A DNA stretch of 64,000 bases from Liolophura sinensis (lineage: Eukaryota > Mollusca > Polyplacophora > Chitonida > Chitonidae), in the NCBI RefSeq assembly GCF_032854445.1, contig NC_088299.1, positions 14,501,608 to 14,565,607 of the forward strand, given 5' to 3'. Made by a program: the position numbers and the translations under genes. Below are positions 41,568 to 52,964 of the stretch, in pieces; position 1 is the stretch's first letter; each line of letters begins with the position of its first letter. The notes below the pieces were generated by a model, which searched no databases, was not told where the DNA came from, and saw only the letters and a program-made list of their open reading frames with translations.

Positions 41568-41727
41568 AGGGCCCGGTTTCACGAAATTTTCCAGTAAATT
41601 GCTTAAGTTTTTTAGCCTAAGTCCAGGATCAAGTGTTTCTCGACAAAACTTCAGTCAAACGCTTCATAAGCATAGTATAACGTTGCTTAAGCAAAGTAAC
41701 TTAAGAAGTTTCGTGAAACCAGGCCCT
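41568..41727. mobile_element. MITE-like element with 19-20 bp terminal inverted repeats
   Basis: The left end AGGGCCCGGTTTCACGAAA and the inverse of the right end AGGGCCTGGTTTCACGAAA differ by one base. The 160-bp interior is non-coding, with TTGCTTAAG motifs on both sides that deepen the hairpin. A plain non-autonomous DNA element by appearance. Confidence 0.75.
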
Positions 41728-41794
41728 GGTTCCTCAGTGAATTGACGTCACTCAACCACGGAGAGCAACCTGAGCTAAAAATCTCCACCTTCAT

Positions 41795-41985
41795 ATATTC
41801 ACTTATTTATTTAATAGATGCTTTACACCGTAATTAAGAACATTTCACAGTACTCGAAGGTGGCCAGCTTTATAGTGGGAGGAATCTGGTAACCCACGAT
41901 TAAACAGCGGGGTTGCTGGAAGTGAAATGTTTTTAAGTACAGCGTAAAACAGTAATCAAATAACTAAATAAATGAAAAATAAATA
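41795..41985. repeat. Two SINE family A fragments in opposite orientation
   Basis: 41800-41920 reads as a - strand 3' fragment (TTTACACCGTAATTAAGAAC, GGTGGCCAGCTTTATAGTGG). 41915-41985 reads as a + strand tail (GTGAAATGTTTTTAAGTACA, AAATAACTAAATAAAT). Together they form a small inverted composite. Confidence 0.6.
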
Positions 41986-42554
41986 TATTAATATTAGAGT
42001 GATTGAATTATTGAATGGTGTCCTGGGTAGATTTAAAAAAAAATGGCTTGCAGGTTTGTTTGTTTTTTTTTTGTTCAGTATTGGTACTGGTGTATTAGAA
42101 GGAATGTAACATATAGCTGTATACTGTTGTATTGTACCGTAGTCATGGCTGGTCTTTTACATAATTAGGAATGACAGAAATACAACCCACATAAGTGAAT
42201 ACAAATCATGACACCTACATACTTTCACTATATTTCCTGTAAGGCAGAAATTACAGGACTGCTTACAGCCACATTTTCCCTAACAGGAAGTAAACTAGTG
42301 ATAAACATTTTATGTGGCTGTACCAGTGGTACAATTTATAGGAGTTGCTCTTGGCACCGAGCCAAGATGCTCACTGCCTGCATTAATGTGAATTCGTTTT
42401 TGTTTCTGGAATTACACTCAGGGGAGCATGGTAATGATGGAGGCTTTAAATTGAAAGTAAACCTTTGCTTTAGTTTTTTGTGTATGTGCTGTATAACAAG
42501 AGAAAGAGGAGTACATGTATGTGGAAATAATCATGTAGTCAAAACGGGATTTGC

Positions 42555-43240
42555 AGCATGTTTATAAAGTTGCTGTGATGACTTGTTAATTGTCACTCTG
42601 ATGACTCCCTAAATGTTGCTCTGATGACTCTCTAAACATTGCTATGATGACTCCCTAAACATTGCTTTGATGACTTCCTAAATGTTGCTTTGATGACTCA
42701 CTAATTGTCGCTATGATGACTCCCTAAACATTGCTCTGATGACTCCCTAAACATTGCTATGATGACTCCCTAAACATTGCTTTGATGACTTCCTAAATGT
42801 TGCTTTGATGACTCACTAATTGTCACTCTGATGACTTCTAAACATTGCTCTGGTGACTCCCTAAATGTTGCTTTGACGACTCACTAATTGTTGCTCTGAT
42901 GACTCCTTAAACGTTGGTTTGAGGACTCACTAATTGTCGCTCTGATGACTCCCTAAACATTGCTCTGATGACTCCCTAAACGCTGCTTTGATGATTCACT
43001 ATTTGTTACTCTGATGACTCCCTATACATTGCTTTGATGACTCACTTTGATAACTTCCTAAATATTGCTTTGATGACTCACTATTTGTCACTGATGACTC
43101 CCTAAACATTGCTTTGATGACTCACTATTTGTGACTCTGATGACTCCCTAAACATTGCTTTGTTGACTTACTAATTGTCGCTCTGATGACTCACTAAACA
43201 TAACTGTGATGACTCACTAATTGTGGCTCTGAGGACTCAG
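42555..43240 (+). repeat. Minisatellite upstream of ML-domain gene
   Basis: About 27 units of 23-26 bp with consensus GCTCTGATGACTCCCTAAAC then ATT, alternating with a variant GATGACTCACTAATTGTC. It begins about 10 bp after a 119-codon open frame that is not recognisable. It lies 0.7 kb before the ML start codon, and no splice boundary was seen at its edges. Confidence 0.9.
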
Positions 43241-43898
43241 TATATCTCTCTTGCCCCACCAGAAGGGGGCTAAATTGTTGTAAGTCAGGAGATTTATCAT
43301 GATCATGTATCTGGACAGCGGTTATTCAGCTCACTGGTTTCCTCACCCTAAAATGAACCTGATAGCTGTTGTGTAAAACTTTTTGAACTTTTAAGAAAAA
43401 TAATGAAAATAATCGTAAGAATATGTACCAAACTTAAATCAGAGAAGTGAAAGAATGAAAGTTGTTGAGTTGGAGGGGAGGGGGGGACAGAGATATTATG
43501 TTTCTGCCGTTGCAAGCCAAATTTGGGCATGGACTACTGTAAAAGTGTAACAGTTGTCTCCTGTGGTCTGTGTTGTGTTACTGCAGTCGCTACACCTGTG
43601 GTCTGTGTTGTGCACATAGAAAAGCCTCAGATGCCTGGAGCAAATATACCACTGTGACGTCACAAGGTCAGCTGTGGCTCTATCGTAGTGGAGTAGATTT
43701 TCTGATGTTTAATCACCAAATTCTACCTTTTCTCTTCTACTTTTGATGTTCTAAATTGTCAGAATGGATTCAGGGGACATCAAACCATCTATGCGCAGTT
43801 TGGAAGGCTCAGCGCTGGGGTTCTACTCTAAATTGATCTATTCAGTGTTAAGTTGGTCAAGTAGAAAAAAAAAAATCATGTTATTACTTTCATATTGC

Positions 43899-43900
43899 AG
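43899..43900 (+). other. Possible 3' splice site of a 5'-UTR intron of the ML-domain gene
   Basis: A pyrimidine-rich stretch ending CATATTGCAG lies 58 bp before the start codon. The same context, ending AAATTGCAG, is conserved upstream of the inverted copy at 62750. This suggests the first coding exon is preceded by a non-coding exon not located here. Confidence 0.4.
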
Positions 43901-43958
43901 ATTGTCAGAATTTTCCAAACCACGTACAGTTACACAGATATACTGCTAGAAGACAAAG

Positions 43959-46900
43959 ATGATTGGACTCTTGGTGGTGGCTGCATTATTTGCCCTTTCC
44001 TCAGGGGAGATAAGCGAGGATTCTTTGAAGAGAGCAATTCGTGATACAGGTTTTATCCTCAAAGAAAATGTGATTGACCCTGGAAGAGGGTCTTTTGAAA
44101 ATTGTGGTAAGCTGGTGTCATGTAAAAGTGTGGTAAGCTGGTGTCATGTAAAAGTGTGGTAAGCTGGTGTCATGTAAAAGTGTGGTAAGCTGGTGTCATG
44201 TAAAAGTGGAATAAGCTGGTGTCCTGTAAAATTGTGGTTATGTGGTGTCATGTAAAATTGTGGTGAGCTGGTGTCATTTAAAATGGTTGCAAGTTGGCAT
44301 AATGTGACATTGTGGTAAGCTAGTGTAATGCAAAATTATGGTTGCTAGTGTCGTGTGGAATTGCAGTAAGCTGGCGTAATGTTAAATTGTGGTAAGCTAG
44401 TGTAATGCAAAATTGTGGTAGGCTGGTGTCATGTGGAATTGTGGTAAACTAGTGTAATGCAAAATTGTGGTGGTTGGTGTCATGTGGAATTGTGGTAAGC
44501 TAGTGAAATGCAAAAGTGTGGTGGTTGGTGTCATGTGGAATTGTGGTAAGCTAGTGTAATGCAAAAGTGTGGTTGCTGGTGTCATGTGGAATTGTGGTAA
44601 GCTGGCGTAATGTGAAATTGTGGTAAGCTGGTGTCATGTAAATTGTGGTAAGCTGGTGTAATGCAAAATTGTGGTTGCTGATGTCCTGTAATATTATGGT
44701 AAGCTGGTGTCGTGAAATTGTGGTAAGCTAGTCTAATGCAAAATTGTGATAAGTTTGTGTTATGTGGAATTGTGGTAAGCTAGTGTAATGTAAAATGGTG
44801 GTTGCTGGTGTCATGTGGAATTGTGGTAAGCTGGCATAATGTGAAAATTGTGGTAAACTGGTGTCCTGTAAAATTGTGGTAAGCTGGTGTCCTGTAAAAT
44901 TGTGGTAAGCTGGCATAATGTGAAATTGTGGTAAGCTAGTGTAATGCAAAACTGTGGTAAGTCTGTGTTATGTGGAATTGTGGTAAGCTAGTGTAATGCA
45001 AAATGGTGGTTGCTGGTGTCATGTGGACTTGTGGTAAGCTGGCATAATGTGAAATTGTGGTAAGCGAGAGCAGGCAGTGGTCGAGTGCTTATGTTGCTTT
45101 GCTTTCAACTGCTAGGGTAGATGAGGTGCAGGTCATACCCGGCCTTGGATAGGTGATTTGTATATTCCCCGCTCTCACTGTTTGTGGGTCCATGATTAAA
45201 AGGGGTCGACAATGCTTGTGTGACCTTTGCACTTGCCTGCCACCAGTGTGACATGAAAGCCTGTATAACACACATATGAAATTCTGTAATAGCTATTAAA
45301 TTGCCACAAAGGTCTGTGGCTTACCAGTTTGCACATTCTGATTTCCTCCATGCTTCAAGGAAAAGACCTCTAAAAATTGAAGTATACCATTTAAAACTAT
45401 GCAGAAATATACTTTAATTTATTTTTTTTACATTTTTGTAAAAAGAGTTAAAGGAGTTAAAACATTTAAATTCTCATTTATAGACCATACTATCGGCTTT
45501 TAGGAACTCTGACGTCACAGGAAGTTTTTCCAACTCTAATCATGAGAGTGAATGTTGGAGTAAATCTTTTTACCCATAAGTAAAAGATTACTGAAATAAT
45601 GTTCCTAAAAATCCTTCCTTCCTGAACATCAAAGAATTCAAAAGGTGATGTGACTTCAGAGTCCCTAGATACCGTCAGTATGGCACATAAAGCCTACCAC
45701 AGTATTCAAATTTTCGTATGATTTTCAACACTCTTAAAAAAAATCTGGAAAAATAAATAAAAGTATTTTTACACCTAGTTTTCAGTTGTCTGTATGGTCA
45801 ACCTTTCTTCATATTTTAGTTTTTTATTTATATTACTTTAAAACTGACTGCTGTCGTGAAAGTATTTATTTGTTTATTTGATTGGTGTTTTACGCCATAC
45901 TCAAGATTGTTTGACTTATACGATGGCGGCCAGCATTATGGTGGGAGGAAACCGGGCAGAGCCCGGGGGAAACCCACAACCATCCGCAGATTGCTGACAG
46001 ACCTTCCCACGTACGGCCGAAGAGGAAGCCAGCATGAGCTGGACTTGAACTCACAGCGACCGTATTGGTGAGAGGCTCCTGGGTCATTATGCTGCGCTAG
46101 CGCGCTAACCAACTGAGTCATGGAGGCCCTCGTTGTGAAAGTAAAAAATTCTTCAGTGAAGAGTGAAGATTTCCATCTCCGTCTCTGTGTGGTTTGTAGT
46201 TATATTTTGATGTAGGATACTCTTAACATTTATCCTTTGTTGCTTCTCTGAAGGAAAAGCCAAGAACTTCTCCATCACATGGAGCCCAAAACAACCCTCC
46301 CCACGAGGATCTCTGGAAGCTGAGATCAACTTTGTCACACGTAAGTGTCTTTGTGATATTAAAATACACTGAATGACTTAAAGAAAGCAATAGTAACAAG
46401 TTCATGTTTGTCTGAATATATTTGTACATAAAATGAGAATGTTTATTGTCTTAAGCTAATGAATGTTATAAGGGAGATAACTCCTGTCAAATTCTGTGTC
46501 TTGGAAAGTTGTGGGAGCTGCCATTGAATCTGCCTGTGGGTTATGTCTTATGGGGTTGAGTTCTTTAATGCTCCAGGCAAATGGTCTGGTCCAGTACATG
46601 CTCAATACAGTCAGGAAACACCCAATTCGATATACAGTCCACAAGATGTAAAATTTAAGCAATATGATTGGCCAAGAATAAGACATCGACTGACATCGTG
46701 TGGGCGGAGACATAGCAGTGTTTGTCTGGTATAAATAGGCTTACCCAAATTCTTCAGCCATTTAAGCTGCTTCTTTAACTAATATTTTGAAACATTTTGG
46801 GAGAACTATGGGGTGTAGAAAAATAATTAGCACTGTTTTATGAAGCTTCCATCTTTAATGACACAAACAACTCATTTTTAGTATCATTTCCATAATAATT

Positions 46901-49900
46901 GTTTGCATAAATGCCAGTGAAAATGTGCTTTATTGGTTGAAAGGGTTGAAGACTTAAAGTAATTCAGAACTGTTAAAATATTTTTCACATATTAAGAAAC
47001 CAAAAATTAATGACTCGTATACAAAATTTTAATATCAAAAATTGGTTACAAAATAACCATTCACTCCAAATGAATACAAGTTTTGTTTTTTTTCAAACAT
47101 GTAGGTTAAATTTGTCAGGTAATATTCTCTGTAATTTGGACTTCTTTTAGGGTATCCTTTAAATTGAGCAGCCCTAAAGGCTAACAAAATGTCCTTGAAC
47201 TGCATTTAGCAGTTTGGCCCTGAATGTGTTTTTCTCAAGAGACTTTAACAGAGAATTTCTTGTATAGATCTTGAATAGCAGCGTTTCTAGTGCAAACTCT
47301 GGTATAGATGAAGCGACAAAAAGTACAACTGTATCATGTGATGTGTCAAAAATGTTAGGCAACTATTTTGGATCACATTTACTATAACAAGGGCACCTGG
47401 ACAAAGTTTCATAAAAAGTATTTTAGAAATAGACTAGAAGAGTGGACGAATGATTGCGCTGGAACAAGATGAGAGTGGTGATCGGTAAATTCATGTTGCA
47501 TAACATTTTTGACCAGTCACAAGATAGAGTAGGCCTGTTTTTATCTTTGATGACAAAAGAGTTTTTTCTATAGTTCACTTGATTCCCCTTTTAATAATGT
47601 AGTCTTGCATGTTATAAGGAGTTTAGGATAAGTACTTGAAGACGAGGCAGGTTAGAAAACTGTCCTTCTTTGTGTTTGTCTGTGATGCGCATGTGTTAAT
47701 GTGATCCTATCAGGACACACAATATTCAATCTTTAGGGTGGACTGTTTTCCAGACTGTCACTCAAGAACATGCATGAGACCAATCATAATCAGTAATGTT
47801 TTGCAAATATGACAATTGGATGCCCCATAAATTTGTAATCTTTCATTTGTTCATTCTCTCTGTAACATCATGTTGTTTTCTTAAGTGATGATTTTGCACA
47901 CACTTTGCTGAGCTGCCTCAGAGAAGTGTGTACAAAATGCTCATCAGTTTTTGAGCATTTTGCACACACTTTGCTGAGCTGCCTCAGAGAAGTGTGTACA
48001 AAATGCTCATCAGTTTTTAAGCATTTTGCACACACTTTGCTGAGATGCCTCAGAGAAGTGTGTACAAAATGCTCATCAGTTTTTGAGCATACCTTAACTC
48101 TCGTTATTCAGGTCAAATTACTAAAAAAATTTAGTTATTGCATAAAATCTAATTTGTCTCATTTACATGTGACTGAACTATGTGTGACATAAAATAGTAA
48201 ATGGCCAGATTAGATGGTATTTAGGATTAAAGGTATTACCAAGGATGGTATTTTCAGAACAGACAGTAGTCACTTATTAGATGAAAAATGGAGAAAGGTA
48301 AGTTTGAGTTGCTTACACCAAAATTTACTGTCTTCCTCTGAGAAGAACCCTCTGAAATTCCTTGAGTTGTTGTTTCCTTTACTCAAATATCGTGCAACTT
48401 GGAACAATTCTGGCCACAGAATAAAAACAGAATGACAAGCTAAGCAGGATGAGTCAAAGATTTGGGCAATTTATCACACACTATTTGCACCTGTTATTTA
48501 ATTTGATAATTGGGGTAAGGAAAGAACAGAATCATAAAATATCTAATCAGTATTGAGGAGAATGAAAATTTCTCTCCCCAAGGCACGGGTATGATTACAT
48601 ATGACATTGCCATGTGACTTCATGTCTGCATGTTAACTTCCTTGTTTCAAGGAAAATGTGTACCTTCAGGGGGTACTTCATGTGTACATGTTGATTTCCG
48701 TCCTTGTATCAAGGAAAATGTGTACCTTGAGGGCGTACTTCATGTGTACATGTTGATTTCCGTCCTTGTATCAAAGAAAATGTGTACCTTAAGGGCGTAC
48801 TTCATGTATACATGTTGATTTCCATCCTTGTATCAAAGAAAATATGTACCTTGAGGGTGTACTTCATGTGTACGTATTAACCTTCTGTATTTAGCCTAAT
48901 CATCTGCCTGAAAAAGTGTGTTTTCAAAGGCAAAAAAGTCATAAAATATTACTCTTGGAGCTGAAACTTTTCAACCTACAGTCCAGCTTTGGTTTTCAGA
49001 TAATAGCCCCACCTAATAATCTGATTTTTCTAAGATATTGCGTTCAATGTTTGGAACTTCCTACATGTACCTTGTCTTCCTTCAGCATATGCCTGGCAGA
49101 AAGGTTCAGGTGTACTTGAAGTTTACCTGAAGGAGATGCCCCAGACGCCAGTCATTCAGCTCAGTGAAGATTTCACCTGTGACGATATCAGGAAGTACCT
49201 GCCACAGTTTAAGTGCCCTCTCAAGGCAAATGGTAAGTCCATCCATAGGAGTTGAGACATTTTTTATCAAATGAGCTGTCGCTAAATTATATTTTTATTG
49301 CCCTAAGCTATGCAAAATTAATGCATCCTGATCTGCATATGTCCGTCTGCTTGTTATTCTGTGGATGTGTGTATACCTTCTCCTTTTCACTTATACCACC
49401 TTGTCACCTGCACGACCTTGTCACCTCCACAACTTTGTCACTTATACCGCCTCCTGATCACTTATACCGCCTCCTGATCACTTATACTTCCTCTTGATCA
49501 CTTACACGTGTTTGTCACCTATACATCCTCTTTGTCACTTACACCTCCACCTGGTCACTTATACCCCATGATCACTTCTACCTCCTCCTCCTGGTCACTT
49601 ACCTCCTTGTCATTTATACCTCCTCCTTTTTACTTGTAATTCCTTGTCACTTATGCCACCTTGTCGCTTATACTTTCTTCTTTTCACTTATACCACCTTG
49701 TCACTTTTACCACCTTGTTGCCTGTACTTTGTCACTTATGCCTCATGGTCATTTATACCACTTCCTTTTCACTTATACCACCTCCTGGTCTCTTATACCA
49801 CCTCCTGGTCACTTATTCCTCCATCACTTATACCTCCTTTGATCACTTATACTTCCTCTTGATCACTTACATCTCCTTCTGGTCATTTATACCTTATATA

Positions 49901-52388
49901 CCTGGTGACTTATATCTCCACATGGTCACTTATAAATCCACCTTATCACTTGCATCTGCTTGTCACTTATACCTCTTTGTCACTTATACCTCTTTGTCAC
50001 TTATACCTCCACCTACTCACTTGTACCACCACCTACTCACTTGTACCACCACCTACCCACTTGTACCACCTGGTCACTTATACCTCCTTGTCATTTATAC
50101 CTCTTTGTCACTTATACCTCCTCCTTTTTACTTGTAACTCCTGGTCACTTTTACCACCTTGTCACTTATACCTCCTTGTCACTTATGTAACAAACTTTGT
50201 GACTTATACCTCCTTGTCACTGATACCACTACTTTGTCACTTATACTTTCTCCTTTTCACTTATACCACCTTGTCACTTTTACCACCTTATTGCCTGTAC
50301 CAATTTGTCACTTATACCTCCTGGTTACTTATGCCACCACTTTGTTACTTATACCTCCTTGGTACTTATACCACCTTGTCACTTTTACCACCACCTTGTA
50401 ACTTATACCACCACTTTGTCACTTTTAGCTCCTTGGCAATTATACAACCACCTTGTTACTTATACCACCTTGTCAATTATACCTTGTCATTTCTACCATC
50501 TCCTTGTCACTTGTACCACCACCTTGTCACCTACGCCACCACTTTGTCATTTCCACCACCACTTCGTCACTTATACCTCCCCCTTTTCACTCATACCTCC
50601 TGTCTTCACTTACATCTCCTTGTCATTTATACCTCCCCCTGTGCACTCATACCTCCTGTCTTCACTTACATTTCCTTGTCATTTATACCTCCTTGTCATT
50701 TCTACTACCTCCTTGTCACGTATACCTCCCCCTTTGCACTCATACCTCCTGTGTTCACTTACATCTCCTTGTCACTTATACCTCCCCCTTTGCACTCATA
50801 CCTCATATGTTCACTTACATCTCCTTGTCACGTATACCTCCCCCTTTGCACTCATACCTCTTGTGTTCACTTACATCTCCTTGTCACTTATACCTCCCCC
50901 TTTGCACTCATACCTCCTGTTTTCACTTACATCTCCTTGTCACTTATACCTCCCCCTTTGCACTCATACCTCCTGTCTTCACTTACATCTCCTTGTCACT
51001 TATACCTCCCCCTGTGCACTCATACCTCCTGTCTTCACTTACATCTCCTTGTCACTTATACCTCCCCCTTTGCACTCATACCTCCTGTTTTCACTTACAT
51101 CTCCTTGTCACTTATACCTCCCCCTTTGCACTCATACCTCCTGTGTTCACTTACATCTCCTTGTCATTTATACCTCCTTGTTCTTTTGTTCACAGACCTT
51201 GTTCATGCTTCATACACAGATGGAAAATTACCAGCTCTTCCTTCGGTAGGTGTTGTTTAGGACTTACAGTTCTTCATGCTCAACTTCTGACGTATCTAAG
51301 CCTATTATTTTCTGTGAAGGCATCAATAACTTTGACCTAATTGAATCTGTATAGTTCTTGTTTCATGAACTGGACACCTATGACGTGGAAGGCCTGTATT
51401 CCACCTGTAACACACAAGTCCACCCAAAGTAGTGATGATATAATTGGCACCAGTGTGTCGCAGGGCAATACATCATGATATTTTCTTGGAAAGGACAATA
51501 TTTCTAGACAGGTGGAAGTATTCCTCAGTACAATGAAATATCAAGCTGTCTACTTACACAAAAGCCAGGTATAATGAGTTTATCACAGTGAAGAACGTTA
51601 AATACAACTTTTCTTGAATTAAGACCAGTTCTTCAGCCGAAGCACGCTGTGCTTTTGCTTAAGCACATGGCTGTTTTGAAGTTTTTCCACACATTGTCGT
51701 CGTTGGCCGCTGAATCATTAGAACTCCTTAGAAAATGATGGCAAAAAAGTTGTTTACTTGTACATCCTTTTGCTGTGCATGCATGACTTCGTAGATATAG
51801 AGAAAATGTATCCTATGTGCGAGGCTGAATTCCGTGCCTGTTTGGTGAATCAGGTATTTTATCAAAGGTGGATAAGGTTGACCATTCGGAAGCTTAGAAT
51901 TGTCTTTGAAGTGTGACAAATTATTTGTCTTCTAGTTTATTGCTGTAAAGTGAAAGGACAAACGAGAGCTGTTGTTGCTCAGTTGGCTTGTTCTAGATAT
52001 GACCAATCAGGGAATCTCCAGGAATCCTTGAACAATCCAATTCTCTTGCTATATAGGCTGTGGAGTTAAATCAGAGTGATTGTCAGGTACCTGGCAAAGG
52101 CGATGTTTTTCTCCATTCAAGAAGTGAAATAACATGGTAAATAAATTCGCCCAAGAAAGTTGTTTATCCGGGATTGGTTTGTAAGAAGGCATGGGCAGTT
52201 TTATACAACTGCTATTCAACTTGACATCTTGGCACAAATAGAACATTTTGATTGATGTTACTTCATGTATTCTCAAACTTTTCCTGCTCTGATATTTTCA
52301 GGGGGGATATGTGATCAAAGCTCAAATTTTGAATGAGAACAAAGAAGAAATATTGTGTGGGAAAGCAGATATCACTATTAACATGTAG
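43959..52388 (+). CDS. Secreted ML-domain (MD-2-related lipid-recognition) protein, GM2-activator-like, 5 exons, 172 aa
   Basis: Coding exons: 43959-44106, 46254-46340, 49086-49232, 51196-51245, 52302-52388 (519 nt, GT-AG, phases agree). The ATG is the first after an in-frame stop. Residues 1-16 (MIGLLVVAALFALSSG) form a signal peptide. The ML fold is suggested by SFENCGKAKNFSITWSPKQP, a beta-rich middle, FKCPLKAN and GGYVIKAQILNENKEEILCG. Four cysteines remain after the signal (49, 110, 122, 163), fitting two disulfides (49-163, 110-122). One N-glycosylation sequon NFS lies at 54-56. ML proteins bind lipids in a beta cup; family members serve in lysosomal lipid transfer or immune lipid sensing. 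NPC2 has six cysteines, and the GYxI...C pattern looks nearer to GM2 activator, but the ligand is unknown. Intron 1 opens with a donor-seeded array and intron 3 ends in a pyrimidine-rich array. Confidence 0.85.
44092..45066 (+). repeat. Donor-seeded minisatellite at ML exon 1 / intron 1 (about 38 units)
   Basis: Units of 24-28 bp, consensus AATTGTGGTAAGCTGGTGTC then ATGTAAA. The first unit begins with the exon end AATTGTG|GTAAGC. About half of the 38 units keep TGTG|GTAAGC intact; others carry variants such as GTTGCTGG or GTAAACTA. In its second half the array alternates two unit types (one with ...GTAATGCAAA, one with ...GTCATGTGG), indicating dimer-wise amplification. Confidence 0.93.
45067..45350. 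other. Unassigned intronic stretch of ML intron 1
   Basis: GC-richer than its flanks (for example GGTCATACCCGGCCTTGG near 45129), with a SINE-like look but without a recognised head or tail. Confidence 0.3.
45354..45820 (+). repeat. Repeat E, copy 1 (about 450 bp)
   Basis: Closely related to 58185-58690 along its whole length (shared AAGGAAAAGACCTCT start, TTTTTACATTTTTGT, CAACTCTAATCA, GTAAAAGATTACTGAAATAA, and CAACCTTTCTTCATA end), with small indels and perhaps 80-85 percent identity. No long open frame, terminal repeats or tRNA head were seen. It is an unknown dispersed repeat inside ML intron 1. Confidence 0.8.
45864..46134 (-). repeat. SINE family A, full-length, with target-site duplication
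   Basis: A well-preserved antisense copy. GTGAAAGTA is present at both ends (45856-45864 and 46135-46143), a 9-bp target-site duplication. Head GGGCCTCCATGACTCAGTTG-like, box B GAGTTCAAGTCC, core, and (AAATA)n tail at the low-coordinate end. It lies about 110 bp before ML exon 2. Confidence 0.9.
47891..48090 (+). repeat. 66-bp tandem triplication in ML intron 2
   Basis: Three nearly identical 66-bp units starting ATTTTGCACACACTTTGCTG at 47891, 47957 and 48023. The period is a multiple of three, so the reading frame stays open, but no protein family is suggested. Confidence 0.93.
48615..48880 (+). repeat. 62-bp tandem array (4 units) in ML intron 2
   Basis: Units recur every 62 bp (AAAATGTGTACCTT at 48653, 48715, 48777; AAAATATGTACCTT at 48839), with growing divergence towards the outer units. 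Confidence 0.92.
49385..51185 (+). repeat. Pyrimidine-rich minisatellite filling ML intron 3 to the exon 4 acceptor
   Basis: About 1.8 kb of C/T-rich tandem repeats. The proximal part has roughly 18-bp units like TTGTCACTTATACCTCC. The distal part (about 50570-51170) has homogeneous 57-60 bp composite units combining TTCACTTACATCTCCTTGTC and TTTGCACTCATACCTCCTG. It ends about 10-25 bp before the acceptor AG at 51194-51195, so the array supplies the polypyrimidine tract of exon 4. Several frames are open through it because the periods are near multiples of three. Confidence 0.9.
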
Positions 52389-52524
52389 GTGCATGGGATT
52401 ATGGATGACCCCTGTCTGCATTTATCTCCTGTCCTCGAATCAGCACAAATCCATACTCCTTAACAACACATGCGGCGCTTTCTGTGTTCTCTTGATAGTA
52501 AATATGGCTGTTTAGAACTTGAGT

Positions 52525-52530
52525 AATAAA
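52525..52530 (+). terminator. Polyadenylation signal of ML-domain gene
   Basis: AATAAA 137 bp after the stop codon, giving a short 3' UTR. Confidence 0.65.
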
Positions 52531-52790
52531 GCTGTTTAAAATCTGAGTTTAAGATTGAATTCCTTGGAAAATGTTACAATTTTTGCTTATTGTACTTTGA
52601 AATTTTGCATTTAATGTGTTTTTTGTTGTTTTTTCTTTTATTTGTTGTGTTTGTCACTAATTCCACTGCAGTCAAAATTTTTGGGTGAATCTCAGTCTTT
52701 ATAGTTCAGTCTCTTTAAAGAACACACGTAAAAAAATTTTAAAATACTTTAAACATAAGTAGAACAGAGCTGGATGTACGATGGCTCATA

Positions 52791-52964
52791 AGGGCCACAG
52801 GATGCTTCCAGTAATACCAAAAGCTAGCGATGAATTGAAGGGATGGAGTTATGATGCAAAAAGGTGAAGAGGCGATGGGAAGTGGCGAAGTAGCATCCTT
52901 CGCATCCTAACTTCGCCCCTTGGCATCATCGTCCTTGATATTACACGAGGCATCCCGTGGCCCT
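52791..52964. mobile_element. MITE-like element with 15-bp terminal inverted repeats
   Basis: Ends AGGGCCACAGGATGC (52791-52805) and GCATCCCGTGGCCCT (52950-52964) are inverted repeats with one mismatch. The interior has its own short palindromes (GGCGAAGTAGCATCC / GGCATCATCG motifs) similar to those at 17195-17330. It is non-coding, with higher GC than the flanks. Confidence 0.7.

Noticed and set aside
42208-42567. 119-codon frame just before the minisatellite at 42555
   Set aside because: Cysteine-rich but without a recognisable pattern or signal peptide; probably chance, though an unknown exon cannot be fully excluded.
47905-48192. 95-codon frame with repeated SCLREVCTKCSSVF
   Set aside because: Product of the 66-bp triplication within ML intron 2; the period is a multiple of three.
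49905-51260. 451-codon open frame that runs into ML exon 4
   Set aside because: It is the pyrimidine-rich minisatellite; three frames are open at once. The in-frame junction with exon 4 is fortuitous, since retaining intron 3 after exon 3 meets a stop within a few codons.
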